A stretch of DNA of 43,240 nt from Poteriospumella lacustris (GCA_008000375.1 SMOI01000151.1:1-43240), one strand, 5' to 3'; positions 21,120 through 31,071 are shown, numbered from the stretch's first letter. The notes: a model not told the origin generated them from the letters alone. A program made the numbers and translations.

Positions 21120-21452
21120 TGGCAGGTCGTTTTCATTCCCCAACGTCCAAACGAAACAATCACAAAAACGATGACTCAATGCACACAGATATTTGAAGCA
21201 CGCAAAAACTAGTGAAGCAGTGCTCTTTATGAAATGTTTTCTTTATTCCTTTTCGCTTGGTTCGCTTCGCTTGTGGTTACTCCTCGAGCATAGTGTCATC
21301 GTCGTCTCGTTCGTTACCTAAACTGCTGGTCCAGAGACCCACAAACCCTCTGACTGTCCGGTATCCAGTTCTCCTTCTTCCGTCAATTCCAGCCCCCACC
21401 CTCGTCAGCTTCATCATCAAAAATGATTAATCTTTATACAAACATTTAACCG
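21120..21452. other. Intergenic region between two type I membrane protein genes (333 bases)
   Basis: This is upstream of the minus-strand gene starting at 21119 and downstream of the Pro/Ser-rich gene ending at 21453. TTTATT near 21240 reads as a possible poly(A) signal, AATAAA, on the minus strand. Nothing else is seen. Confidence 0.35.
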
Positions 21453-23213
21453 CTATAAATACGCTTGAGCTGAAACATTGCGCATGGACGACGGCGATGG
21501 AACTAGGGGCAACGTCGAGCGATGCAGGGGATTGGATCCGTTGGGCGTCGCGGAGGTGGACGGCAGATTGACCATGGCCACCTCTGCGCCGTTGCTGTTT
21601 GACGATATCTCTTTGACGTTCGCTCGTACGACGGGAGAAGGTGGAGCAGATTGGTCGTCATCACGACTCCCTGGCCGCAGGTGCTGCGACTCTTCGTTGT
21701 CGAAATCTTCGATGTAGTTGCGCTGCCAACTGAGATTCTGCTTGTTGTAATGGACGCTGAGCTGGTCGAAGTCATGGCTTCTATCCACGCTATCCTCGTC
21801 ACGGGCAGATGCTAATGAAAAGCCACCACGCCATGCGCGGTTCACTTCGTAGAAGAACAGTTGGCAGGGGCTCGCCAGGTTCTCCCACCGCGAGCGGAAC
21901 CAACGATGAATGATTCGCTTCTGTTCCCACACGTGAATGCCGCCTTTGATGATGAAATACGACGTAACGACAAAGATGATCACGCCGATGATGATATACA
22001 CGATGCGGGTGGGGGACAGCGGCGGTGGTATGGGCGGTGGGACAGCGGTAACGGACGTGGCGGTCGACACAACGACGACGTCGTCCACCGCGCGAATGCC
22101 CTGTTCATGCAGCGGCTCCACGGCCACTCGCGGATGAATGGCTATATTTGACCACGTTTTATGCACAGATTGCTGGCACGCCCACGAGGAACACCACGTT
22201 TCCACGTGGTAAAACAGAGGAGCCGTCGCGTTGGACACGGACCCCATCTCCACGCGATGGTCGTTCACTGCAGCAACAACATCTCCCTCCACACCGCTGC
22301 TGTAGTAATCATCATTTGTACTTGGCTTCGACGCGTCATCCGGACGGTAGACTTCAGTGACTGTGAAGATGTTGGACACATCCGCCTCCACGACGTTGTC
22401 GGCCAACACGAAATCAAAGGCGCTCTGCACTCCTCTCTGCACCTCTGCATGAGTGTATTTCGACCACGACGTGGTTGTCTTCAACATGACATCTGTTTGA
22501 ATAAAATACCACCACTTCTTTCCAATTAACGCCATCGAGGGAGTAGGCATGGCACTGGGAAGGCTGGTTGGTTGTCCTGTAGGCGACTGCGACGGAGCCG
22601 CAGAGGGAGCAACCGTCGGCGAAGTCGATGGAGAAGACGACGGTGCTATCGTCGGTCGCAGCGATGGTCGACTGGATGGGGCGAACGATGGAGATGAAGA
22701 GGGATGCACAGTCGTTGGTGAAGAGGTCGGCCGATGCTGTGGTGCCAACGACGGCTGCGAGGTAGATGGCGACGACGTTGGCATCGAACTGGGAGATTCG
22801 GTGAGCGTTGAGCTTGGGCGGAGAGTTGGCAAAGAGGATGGGAGTTGAGTCGCTGATGATGGTTGCAGTGATGGTATTTCACTGGGACTGCTCGTTGGTG
22901 AAACAGATGAAACAGGACCTTCGGACGGAGTTGGCGTTGGACGTGTGGAGGGCTCACAGGTAGGAGAGCTCGAAGGCACAACTGAAGGCCACGATGTTGG
23001 TGTTTCTGATGTTAGATCATGAGTTGTTGAAGTTGGAAAGACAGATGGAGCAAGTGAAGGCCGATTGGACGGGATGGATGTTGGATATGTGTCATCCTCC
23101 AATGCTCTCTGTGATCCTAGTAACTCGGCTACATTCAGCGGAGACTTTGTTTGACTCGCGGCCCAAGCGAATATGAATCCCAAATAGAAAAAGAAAAGTA
23201 CAACGGAGTACAT
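21453..23213 (-). CDS. Type I membrane protein with Pro/Ser/Thr-rich repeat ectodomain
   Basis: One exon encodes 586 residues. MYSVVLFFFYLGFIFAWAAS is a signal peptide. Residues about 40-226 are a repeat of Pro-Ser/Thr-x-x-Pro-Ser type (for example SPTGQPTSLPSAMPT), a low-complexity stalk found in many stramenopile surface proteins and expected to be rigid and O-glycosylated. A compact domain follows (about 230-390), with a WCSSWACQQS cysteine pair, a Pro-rich collar, one membrane helix (about 403-426, IVYIIIGVIIFVVTSYFII) and a cytosolic tail of about 160 residues rich in Ser and acidic residues. The architecture suggests a cell-wall-spanning sensor or adhesion protein; that is inference. 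The size and orientation are similar to the upstream neighbour, but the two share no obvious sequence. Confidence 0.75.
   Translation of the reverse strand: MYSVVLFFFYLGFIFAWAASQTKSPLNVAELLGSQRALEDDTYPTSIPSNRPSLAPSVFPTSTTHDLTSETPTSWPSVVPSSSPTCEPSTRPTPTPSEGPVSSVSPTSSPSEIPSLQPSSATQLPSSLPTLRPSSTLTESPSSMPTSSPSTSQPSLAPQHRPTSSPTTVHPSSSPSFAPSSRPSLRPTIAPSSSPSTSPTVAPSAAPSQSPTGQPTSLPSAMPTPSMALIGKKWWYFIQTDVMLKTTTSWSKYTHAEVQRGVQSAFDFVLADNVVEADVSNIFTVTEVYRPDDASKPSTNDDYYSSGVEGDVVAAVNDHRVEMGSVSNATAPLFYHVETWCSSWACQQSVHKTWSNIAIHPRVAVEPLHEQGIRAVDDVVVVSTATSVTAVPPPIPPPLSPTRIVYIIIGVIIFVVTSYFIIKGGIHVWEQKRIIHRWFRSRWENLASPCQLFFYEVNRAWRGGFSLASARDEDSVDRSHDFDQLSVHYNKQNLSWQRNYIEDFDNEESQHLRPGSRDDDQSAPPSPVVRANVKEISSNSNGAEVAMVNLPSTSATPNGSNPLHRSTLPLVPSPSSMRNVSAQAYL
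22530..23095 (-). repeat. Coding Pro-Ser/Thr repeat
   Basis: This is an irregular tandem repeat of short codon blocks encoding Pro-Ser or Pro-Thr every four to five residues. It forms the stalk of the type I membrane protein. Confidence 0.75.
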
Positions 23214-23746
23214 TATGATGCAAACTAGATTCCTATCGAAATCCTACTGTCGCTGTCTTAGGAGCCTTTATTCAATCGTTTCTTCAACAAACAAAGAGAA
23301 CTTTCACCTTTCCGATCTCAGCCAACGAACTTGCATGTAATAGAAATGACTATCGAACGGCAAAATACGGATATGTTGTGGTGACGAAGACTTGTTGTTG
23401 TTCTTTGAGCGATTTGTTCTTACAGCCTGTATTTGTGGGATGGCTCCGTGGTCCGTGGCGCTCACCCAATTTTGAAACGCTCGACACAAATGCACCATGC
23501 ACGATGACGATGGCGCCGACTTTGAAATGAGGTGAAGCCGAGACGTGCTTCAATCACCTTGACGTTGGGGCATCCTCGGATCTGCTTCAATTTGGAAAGA
23601 GAGAATAAACGGTGAAGTCGTTCACAACTTTATTTCAATTACTGCGTAAGGTACGAGGCCCATTCTGTTCTTGTCTGTCTGCCATTGAGCTGATCGTTGC
23701 GTTTTCTCTGCTGTACATAGTTCAACAACGACAATAAAAATTGACA
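23214..23746. other. Divergent intergenic region (533 bases)
   Basis: This lies between the Pro/Ser-rich protein gene (-) and the DUF4442 gene (+). Two short minus-strand frames (within 23304-23553) overlap in different frames and show no domain. AATAAA occurs at 23604-23609 on the plus strand with no plus-strand gene before it. A small unrecognised transcript cannot be excluded. Confidence 0.35.
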
Positions 23747-24390
23747 ATGGGACTCCCGGATGTTAAGTCGCTTTGGAAGACCTTTTCTGGTTTGCCTTTC
23801 GGAAAGAGAATCTTCAGTTGGCTGTTCAGCCTGTATGCTCCTTATTTCTTGACGATTCGTCCACTTGTTGAGGATATGAAGCCGGGATACGGTAAAGTGC
23901 ATCGAAGATATCCAATTCTGTTATTGTCGATCTGACATATTTATGAACTCTAATTGTAGCACACGTTAGCATGAAGCAGCGCTGGGCCGTTCAGAATCAT
24001 ATCCAAACCGTACATGCCATTGCTGTGTGCAACCTCGTGGAGATGACTATGGGCATTGTTGCAGAGTCCACGATTCCGCCACATCTGCGATGGCTCCCAA
24101 TGGGGATGGACATTAGCTATCTGAAGAAAGCGACTGGTCAGCTGCATGGTGTTTCCAATATTGACCCTGAGACGTTTTTCACTCTTCCACAGTACCCTGG
24201 CGAGGTGAAGGTCCCCGTTGAAGTTAAGAACAACGATGGTGTGGTGGTTACGAAGGCGGAGGTAAGATATTTATTTTTGCTGTAGCTGTAGTAGATATTC
24301 GCTGTAAGGTTTCTTCGTGTCCTTTCGAATGATTAGGTTCGCTTGTGGATTTCCAAGAAGCCTGCTCCCGGAGACAAGAAATCGGCTTAA
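23747..24390 (+). CDS. DUF4442 hot-dog-fold protein (thioesterase-like)
   Basis: Exons are 23747-23891, 23960-24261 and 24337-24390 (introns of 68 and 75 bases), giving 166 residues. The spliced sequence reads KPGYA|HVSMKQRWAVQNHIQT, then VHAIAVCNLVEMTMGIVAES, IPPHLRWLPMGMDISYLKKA and finally KAE|VRLWISKKPAPGDKKSA. This matches the DUF4442 family, single-domain hot-dog proteins related to acyl-CoA thioesterases. The Asn-x-x-Glu in the long helix (CNLVEM) occupies the place of the catalytic region of related thioesterases. Substrates for this family are not established, so acyl-thioester hydrolysis is inference. A hydrophobic N-terminal stretch (FSWLFSLYAPYFLTI) could tether it to a membrane. 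Confidence 0.85.
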
Positions 24391-24788
24391 ATCTCTTGTT
24401 GGTAGTACGTTAGTCCGTTCTATGTTAAATAAAAATTGATTTCAGCAATGTCACACAACAGCTTGTTTGCATGTGCAATGCACAATGTACTATGGGTGGG
24501 CGATGAGGCACTCTACCGCCTCCCGTTGTCACCCGTGCTGTGGTCGGGGCGTTTCAAATTTGTGCCAGCAGCGGACCACACGACCGCAGACACCAAACCG
24601 ACGAGGAAATGAACATGGAAGACAAGCCGCAGAGCAATCGGGAATCAAAAAGATAGTTGGATCAATCAACAGAACAAGCTCTTCAGAATCAACTCGTCTA
24701 GTCTGCAAAAAGACAACGCAGAGCTAACTTGTCTCCTTTTAGTTGAAGAACGCTCATTTGAAAGTCGGATCGAGATTGATTGTCTACC
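24391..24788. other. Intergenic region between DUF4442 and SET genes (398 bases)
   Basis: This contains the DUF4442 3' UTR with an AATAAA at 24428-24433, then the upstream region of the SET gene. No other feature is seen. Confidence 0.4.
24428..24433 (+). terminator. Poly(A) signal AATAAA
   Basis: A canonical AATAAA lies 38 bases after the DUF4442 stop codon, a plausible distance for cleavage and polyadenylation. Confidence 0.5.
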
Positions 24789-26944
24789 ATGGAGGCAGCG
24801 GGCAAACGGCAAGTCATGCCCATGGTGAAAGTTCACCCTACCATCGAAGAAGGGACTCGCAAGAAACGAAATGGAGCAACCAAGCAAACTGGTCCTAAAG
24901 CAGTGTCTTCCTCAAATAACACAGACAATGACGAGTATCAAACCGATATCTTCGATACGGAGAAGCCGATCGACATTGCAACGGACACATGTGCTCTCTG
25001 CAACGAGGTACTTACATAGCGTGTTGTTTGGTTTCCACCATAGTTGTGTATTAATTTCGCCACCGCTGGTCACAGGGGCATGAGTTCGGACTTCTGCTTA
25101 AGCACATGCTACCGCAGATATCGAAGATGACAGCTCCAGCCGCCGAAGACCTTGGTGATGATGAGGGCGACGAGATATGCTTGATCAAACCATCCTTTGG
25201 CGATCCAACAGAAGTATGGATATCAAGATTTGGGATCAGGACTTCCGGCAAACGTCGGGTCTTTGTTCACTTCTATTGCGCGTTGACGGCGCCTCGATGC
25301 TGGTTCACTGGTGTGGAATGGAAAAACGTCTATCGGGAAGTGAATCGAGGCCGGTCTATGGTCTGCAATGAATGTGGACATCGTGGGGCAACGATTGGGT
25401 GTGCGGTGGATCGATGTAGTATGGTTTTGCATCTCCCCTGTGCGATCAAACAGGGCTATCAACAACTGCGATACAATCTCAATTTTTATTGTCGGGATCA
25501 TCGTCGAACGATCAAAGAAGATGCCGTCAAAGCCCAACGCCAAGCTATTCAGCAGCAAGGACGGGGGACATTCAAACAGGATGTCTCTCGGGGGACCGAG
25601 AACATTCCAATTGGCTACCAAAATGTCTACGACAAGGCGACGCCCTTGCACCCTAACCCTTCCTCCACTTCGACCACAGGCAATGACCAATCTGCGTCCT
25701 CATTCCAGTATGTTGTCACTAACGTGGATAGCGACGAAGTTATCACGAACAACCTGACCGTCGCTGGCACGGACTACTGCACGTGCGTGGACATGTGCGA
25801 TGACGTGAACGGTGGATGCTCGTGCATCGAGCGGGGTCGGAATTACACCTCTCAGGGCACGCTGATTCCCGACATCACGCAACGCATTGTCGAATGCAAT
25901 TTCAAATGTGCTTGCTCATATCGACGTTGTGCGAATCGAGTCGTTCAGCGTGGATTGAATTCGCGCTTGGAGATCTTTCGATCGCGCGATGAACTGAAAG
26001 CCGTCAGCGATTGGACACAGGTGCGAGAGGACGTGACCGTCTCGTCTACCCTGCCTAGTTCCTCGGGGAAGCTGGCTCAGAGTAGCGCTTCTGCTGCCAA
26101 CTCAGGGGTTGGTGTGCATGGTTGGGGCGTACGGACTCTCGATTTTATTCCGCAGTATTCGTTTGTCTGTGAGCTGATGGGCCAGTGGTTCCATCTCTCC
26201 GACCAAGATCGAACAACTGCAGGCACCGATTGGGCCATTCAAGCACGTCGAATTCGAGTGTTGGGCTGGCAAGAAGAACAAGATCGTTATGAAGAACAAG
26301 AGCGACAGCGAATGGTGGCGTCGTTTCTGTCGTCGGCGCCGGCGAAGCCGAAGAAAATGAAGCGTCGCCGCAAGGGTGACTATCTGGCACAGAACACGAA
26401 GAAGAAGAAGCCATTGCCTGCGACGCCCATGACTGTCTCGATCAATTCCACTGTATTACAGATGAACGACGATTCCACAGAGACGGAAGATGGCGGACGC
26501 ATGCAAATGGCTGGTCGTACAGGTGGTGATGCACTGGGTGCCGTTGTGGAAGAGGACGACGATGAACAAGAGCAGAACGAGCTTGACGACGATTGCTATT
26601 TCCGTGAAGAATCCCCTGTTAAAGGACGAATATCTGCCATTGTTCCAATCACAACTGGTCGGGCCAAGTATTTGGAGCAATCGATCGTGAACGATCTCTG
26701 TGTAAGTGGTGCTGATGTTGTTGTCATCTGTCTTTGCTGACGCGCGCTAACGTGTATGCTTTTTACACAGTTGGACTGTACGAACTACGGAAATATTGGT
26801 GCATTTCTTCGACGAGCGAAGCCTGGGACACGACCGATGTTCATCAAGAAACTGGTGTTCAATAACAACGGGAAAGACGCCGTCCCGAAATTGGCGCTGT
26901 TCGCTGCGCGTGACATCGAGCCCATGACTGAACTGTTACTGTAA
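24789..26944 (+). CDS. ePHD-preSET-SET protein with degenerate SET core
   Basis: Exons are 24789-25007, 25076-26701 and 26771-26944 (introns of 68 and 69 bases), giving 672 residues. An extended PHD finger (about 68-216) is split by intron 1: CALCNE|GHEFG, then HFYCALTAPRCWFTGVEW and CNECGHRGATIGCAVDRC. A pre-SET zinc cluster follows (about 308-375, CTCVDMCDDVNGGCSC and ECNFKCACSYRRCANRVVQ), as in SUV39/G9a-type H3K9 methyltransferases. The SET domain starts at GWGVRTLDFIPQYSFVCELM but is interrupted by a charged insert of about 150 residues. The usual cofactor and catalytic motif Asn-His-Ser-Cys reads FLRRAKPGT, and the protein stops at MTELLL, before the Asp-Tyr-Gly and any post-SET cysteines. 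Methyltransferase activity is therefore doubtful. Parts of the gene are duplicated at 27190-27300 and 32405-32617. Confidence 0.8.
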
Positions 26945-27537
26945 CCCGTACACCTTTTATTTCACGAATTTCTCGACGACATGACAGGAAACTTTGGAAG
27001 CATCGTCGCTATCGAGAATTCGTGCATACGAGCTAGGCAATGAACAGGGAGGGCGTCCGCATGAAATTCTTCTCCATCTTCTTTTTTTGTACCCCCGAGG
27101 CGGAATTCACGGTGCGCTCAACTGTCTGGCTGGGTAGAAAGCTGCCATTCCAGTTCACATAAAGCTCAAGACACATATCCCTTACAACATTGGTGTTCAG
27201 CAACAACAATAGCAAAGGATATTGGTGCTCTTTGATGGGCGTGACATCGAGCCCATGACTGAACTGCTGCTGTAAGTAACCCCTACAGAATATCTCGAGG
27301 CCGTCCCAACCGTCCATCATTTCCGCCCTTGAACAACACGTCGCGAAGAAGAAGGGAGAATGGTCAAGGGTACGACGACGATGATGGTGATGATGGTTGT
27401 TGTAGATGATGATGCCAGATGATGAGAGCCACAAACAAGACCCTGCTTCACTGTTGTCATTGGAAAATCACACTGTGATTGGCCCTTCCCCCCCCCCCCC
27501 CCTCCCCTTCTTTCTTTCTTTGGAACTTTACAGGACA
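26945..27537. other. Region after the SET gene with pseudo-exon copy and microsatellites (593 bases)
   Basis: It holds a decayed copy of the SET 3' end (27190-27300), a GAT/ACG-type trinucleotide-rich run (27371-27426), a run of 15 C (27488-27502) and a CTTT-rich polypyrimidine tract ending in TTTACAG at 27527-27533, which is a strong 3' splice site. An open frame from ATG 27406 runs through these into the next gene. Confidence 0.5.
27190..27300 (+). pseudogene. Decayed tandem copy of the SET gene's last exon end
   Basis: This segment matches 26852-26978. It includes an exact 28-base identity (27239-27266 against 26908-26935) over the codons for RDIEPMTEL, the stop codon and some sequence after it. 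The upstream half carries indels that shift the frame, so it cannot encode the SET strand. After the shared Leu codons it has GTAAGT, a perfect splice donor, where the functional copy has GTAACC. Confidence 0.75.
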
Positions 27538-28683
27538 ATGTGTGGGCGATGTTTGAGCGAAGGTCGATTTCTGCACACCGACAAGTCTACCACTTCCAGT
27601 GATGACAATGGAAAATACGAGCTGAAGATCTATCCCGGGTACTGTTCGCTGAACCCTGTCTATGCAGCTCAGCAATTAGTAGTTAAGAGAAAGAAGAGGA
27701 AGCCTGTGAGTGATTCTTTGAGCCAAGAGGTGCAGAACACTCCACTTCAACCGCAGCCAGCAAGTGCAGTCGCACTTGACATTCCTCAATCAGATCCTTT
27801 AGATCATAAAAGTAAAGCGTCTTTTCAAGAAGAAGACCACGAAAAGAAGCAAGACGGCGATACAGAAGGAATGGGTCATCCAATCAGTGCCAAAAGCATC
27901 GAAGAAACGTCAACTCAGCAGACTGTGGGCAGCTCTTCCGAAAACGTGTCCGTCACGAAGACTCGTTTCATCTTCCACAATTTACATGTTTTGGTGCTCA
28001 ACGAGAGACTTCGAAGTCACCAGAATAAGGTTGTCCAATGGGTACACAGTGTTATTGGTGAGGAAACAGTAGTTCACATTGCATCACTTGATGCCTCGCA
28101 GCGCACGTCGTGGAACACAGGCACAATACTAGACTCAATACGGCAGTTTGCCAATGAAGTTTGCACCGAAACAATCGCTGTAGAATCTGAAGGCGGGTTA
28201 GAAGACCAAGTGAACAAGAAAGAGTCAGCTCTGGCAGTGACGTTTGTGTCTGTGTCGTCAGACCTGAAACCAACTTACAATGCCCAGTTCTTTCGCCTGT
28301 TTCAACGACATCCAGCCTCGAAAGACGATTCACTGGCATTGACATCAGCGTACATGGTTGATCCACCGACGACCAGTCTGGCGTGCTGCTTGCTCCTTCG
28401 CGCGATCTATCGGAGGTTGCAGCAGTGGAGCAGAACTGTCCGTTTGGCTGGTCCAACTGCAGCGATGACCAAACGGATCGCGCCATCGCGAAGTGAATCA
28501 CCCTCTGCTGCCTTGATCATCTATCATCAAGACACCGACTACTATTCAAGTTCATTCAGTTGGCCTATCCGCACGATGAATGCTGTCATCCATTGGATCC
28601 TATATGTAGTGGGCCAAAGTGAGCTGCCGGCACTGCTTTACTGCGAAGAGACCCTGGCGTACCTTTCGCAGTTGTATCAATAA
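27538..28683 (+). CDS. Unknown protein, 381 residues
   Basis: The best start is ATG 27538, four bases after a strong acceptor (polypyrimidine tract and TTTACAG), giving MCGRCLSEGRFLHTD. The frame is also open from ATG 27406 if the putative intron is retained (425 residues). A basic patch (VKRKKRKP) and a Gln/Ser/Glu-rich disordered middle are followed by a folded-looking C-terminal half with RFIFHNLHVLVLNERLRSHQ, a helical segment RAIYRRLQQWSRTVRLAG, and the final WILYVVGQSELPALLYCEET. No family is recognised. A donor at the SET gene's last codons would join this exon in phase, but that intron would be over 250 bases, far longer than others here, so I keep the genes separate. Confidence 0.55.
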   Translation: MCGRCLSEGRFLHTDKSTTSSDDNGKYELKIYPGYCSLNPVYAAQQLVVKRKKRKPVSDSLSQEVQNTPLQPQPASAVALDIPQSDPLDHKSKASFQEEDHEKKQDGDTEGMGHPISAKSIEETSTQQTVGSSSENVSVTKTRFIFHNLHVLVLNERLRSHQNKVVQWVHSVIGEETVVHIASLDASQRTSWNTGTILDSIRQFANEVCTETIAVESEGGLEDQVNKKESALAVTFVSVSSDLKPTYNAQFFRLFQRHPASKDDSLALTSAYMVDPPTTSLACCLLLRAIYRRLQQWSRTVRLAGPTAAMTKRIAPSRSESPSAALIIYHQDTDYYSSSFSWPIRTMNAVIHWILYVVGQSELPALLYCEETLAYLSQLYQ

Positions 28684-28947
28684 CCACCTAATGTCATTTA
28701 ATCTATTCGCTTCATATTTTATTTCAGGTGGAATTCTCGGTAAGGGAGTCCGGGAGGGGAGTTATACCAAACGGTTTTGACGTTAAGGGGCTGTTTACAG
28801 AAACGAAACGGCGTCATATCACGAGATGAAACGAACGAGCCTCGCGTACTCGATCGACGCAAGCCGACAGGAGCAGAGAGGAAGAGCACAACAAAATTGC
28901 GAAATATGCACAAACAGAAAGACGAACGATGCCGCAGGACTGCAAGC

Positions 28948-30519
28948 TCAAGTCGACGAAACAGGGTCGGGTGCGAGAGGAGACTCAGACGGGGGAGGGC
29001 TTGTACGCTGCTTGACTCTTTTCAGGAGATACCGCTCCTTGGTGAGCAGAGCCATCATAGCAGCGATAACCATCAATAGCGCTTGGATGAAAAACGTGCT
29101 CTTGTAGCTGAACCAGTCGACGATGTTGCCGTTGACCAAAGGCCCGATGACCAAACCCATCATACCAAACGCCGTCACAATGGGGATGGCGTCGCCCGGT
29201 TGGAAACCTTTCAAATTCGACGCGAAGCCCAGTAATACAGGCATGAGAGGTCCTTCGAACAAGCCAACGGTTACAAAGCCAATAATAGCCAACACCAATG
29301 TGGTAGTGGTCAACGTGACTCCGGCTACCGCCACTAGACCCATGCCAATACCCGCGACGGCATTGCCAATGATCATAACGTGTTTGCGACCCACTCGGAA
29401 CACGATCCAGTCACTCAGCAAACGGGAGGTGGCTAAGCCCATTTGAAATGCGACAAAACCCATCACAGCCGTGGTCTCAGAGACATTCCACAGCTCCAGG
29501 TACATCTCCGAGAAATACGTGACCGCCGACTCGGCGAAGTTGATCACGAGGATAATCAACGACAAAATGAACAGCGTGCGGAAGTCGGTGTGTGGCTTGA
29601 TAGGCTTCGAGAAGAGAAAACTCAGGAATTGCGCGTAGGCATGGTGAGACTCTGGTTCGTTACTGTTATGCACCGTTCCGTACTGTGTCTCAGACGGGGG
29701 CGACTGCGGTAGCATCGACCTGCGCTCCTCTGCATTCGCATCCACATCGTCACCCTCTTCATCTTCCGACTCCGATTCTGAATCTTCAGGAAACATAGGC
29801 ACAGCATTCGGATCAGCAGTTTCATTTCGTCGAGATCGACCGCTCGTCGCTCGCCGCTGCTGCCGCAATGCCTCCAACCGCTCTTTCTCCTTTTCCCGCA
29901 CTTGATTAACGATCAACTCTTCTTCATGATCAAACAGAAAATAAACCACGGTGAAAATGGCGGGAAAGTAAACCAATGTCGCAAACGACAAAATCTCCCA
30001 CACTTCAAAGCCATCGTCCACCAGACGGGCCGAAATCAACGCACCGACGATGGCACCAATCGAATATGTGCCCTGCAGACGACCAAAGAGCGGAAATCCT
30101 TTCATGGTTTCCATCAACGCAGCTTGCGTGTTAAGTGAGGAATCCATCCACACAATACCCAGGCCCATGCAAATAAGTGCAAACAAACCAAAATAAATGT
30201 TGGTGGCTGTGGCAATGGTGAGCATTGTATACGTGAACAAGAAAAATATTGACGCATAGATGGCGGAAACTCGCGATCCTTTCTCAACCAATAATCGAGG
30301 AATAAATAGCAATCCGATCACAGCTCCAATAGAGGCCGTCGACAATGCATCACCCATCTGACCCGTTGTCAAATCAAACTTTGATTTAATCGAAGACAAC
30401 AACCCGGAAAAGTTTCCAAGAATGATGCCATGCAGAAAATTATACAAGAAAAGAATATAATAGAGGTTTGTGACATGAGACTCGTCGATCTTCTTCACTA
30501 ATTCCTCTTGATAACTCAT
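28948..30519 (-). CDS. Major facilitator superfamily transporter (YbjJ-like group)
   Basis: One exon encodes 523 residues with about twelve membrane helices. The N-terminal half contains FLYNFLHGIILGNFSGLL and GDALSTASIGAVIGLLFIPR, typical of the small MFS group that includes bacterial YbjJ and related sugar or drug permeases; the second half has GRKHVMIIGNAVAGIGMGL. A cytosolic loop of about 90 residues between helices 6 and 7 is basic at first (RRATSGRSRRN) and then strongly acidic and Ser-rich, a likely phosphorylation site. No N-terminal signal or transit peptide is present, so it is expected in the plasma membrane or an endomembrane. The substrate is unknown. It converges with the unknown gene ending at 28683. 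Confidence 0.8.
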   Translation of the reverse strand: MSYQEELVKKIDESHVTNLYYILFLYNFLHGIILGNFSGLLSSIKSKFDLTTGQMGDALSTASIGAVIGLLFIPRLLVEKGSRVSAIYASIFFLFTYTMLTIATATNIYFGLFALICMGLGIVWMDSSLNTQAALMETMKGFPLFGRLQGTYSIGAIVGALISARLVDDGFEVWEILSFATLVYFPAIFTVVYFLFDHEEELIVNQVREKEKERLEALRQQRRATSGRSRRNETADPNAVPMFPEDSESESEDEEGDDVDANAEERRSMLPQSPPSETQYGTVHNSNEPESHHAYAQFLSFLFSKPIKPHTDFRTLFILSLIILVINFAESAVTYFSEMYLELWNVSETTAVMGFVAFQMGLATSRLLSDWIVFRVGRKHVMIIGNAVAGIGMGLVAVAGVTLTTTTLVLAIIGFVTVGLFEGPLMPVLLGFASNLKGFQPGDAIPIVTAFGMMGLVIGPLVNGNIVDWFSYKSTFFIQALLMVIAAMMALLTKERYLLKRVKQRTSPPPSESPLAPDPVSST

Positions 30520-31071
30520 GTTTACTCAAAAGGCGACCAGCAATGCTGGACTCTGCCCGTGACAAAAAGGTGACTTATGCGGAAAGTTCCCACACAGGTG
30601 AACGTCGTGATCCCACTTTGCAATTTCTTGATGACACAAGAACTTCGTATGAAGTTCTCGTCTGCCAATAAATAGTATTTGATATGGGAATGCCTTGGAT
30701 CGGCCGATCGGCACCAACGAACGACCCCACCGACCAAAATTTTCGGGAGCTGGCCCCAAATACATAAAGTCACACAAAATCACCTAGATTCAGCAGTCCT
30801 GTTTTTGAAACGGTTTGCCATTTTAAGAAGGTTCGACGAGATGATGACGGTCACTACCAACGAGGTGACGCGCATTTATTCACTTCTTCCATCGGGTCAG
30901 TCTCAGTCAGGGCTTCAAAAATCAAAAGGCAAATAGTCCTATTTTGTTCAGAGCTTCCATAGATTCCATCGTGAGGTGGTTCGATTCGTGAGAAAAATTA
31001 AGCTCTTTCGCAACGCGAAGTCATTGTTCCTTCTTTCTCAGCTACGATCAGCTCGTTCGTTTGCCACAAAT
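30520..31071. promoter_or_regulatory. Divergent promoter region of MFS transporter and pirin genes (552 bases)
   Basis: The frame of pirin stays open without an ATG from 30937 to 31071 and reads like a mitochondrial presequence in its second half. TTCAG at 30947-30951 and TTTCTCAG near 31034-31041 are possible acceptors for an unseen first exon. No other elements are recognised. Confidence 0.4.

Noticed and set aside
23304-23553. Two overlapping minus-strand frames, one containing HFKVGAIVIVHGAFV
   Set aside because: The frames conflict with each other, show no domain, and no splice structure gives a better protein.
26941-26987. Possible extra 47-base intron extending the SET protein past its stop
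   Set aside because: Shorter than every other intron here (61-85 bases), with a weak GTAACC donor, and the added residues do not supply the missing Asp-Tyr-Gly motif.
30974-30990. GGTTCGATTCG resembling a tRNA B box
   Set aside because: No matching A box or cloverleaf arms upstream; it belongs to the extended pirin frame.
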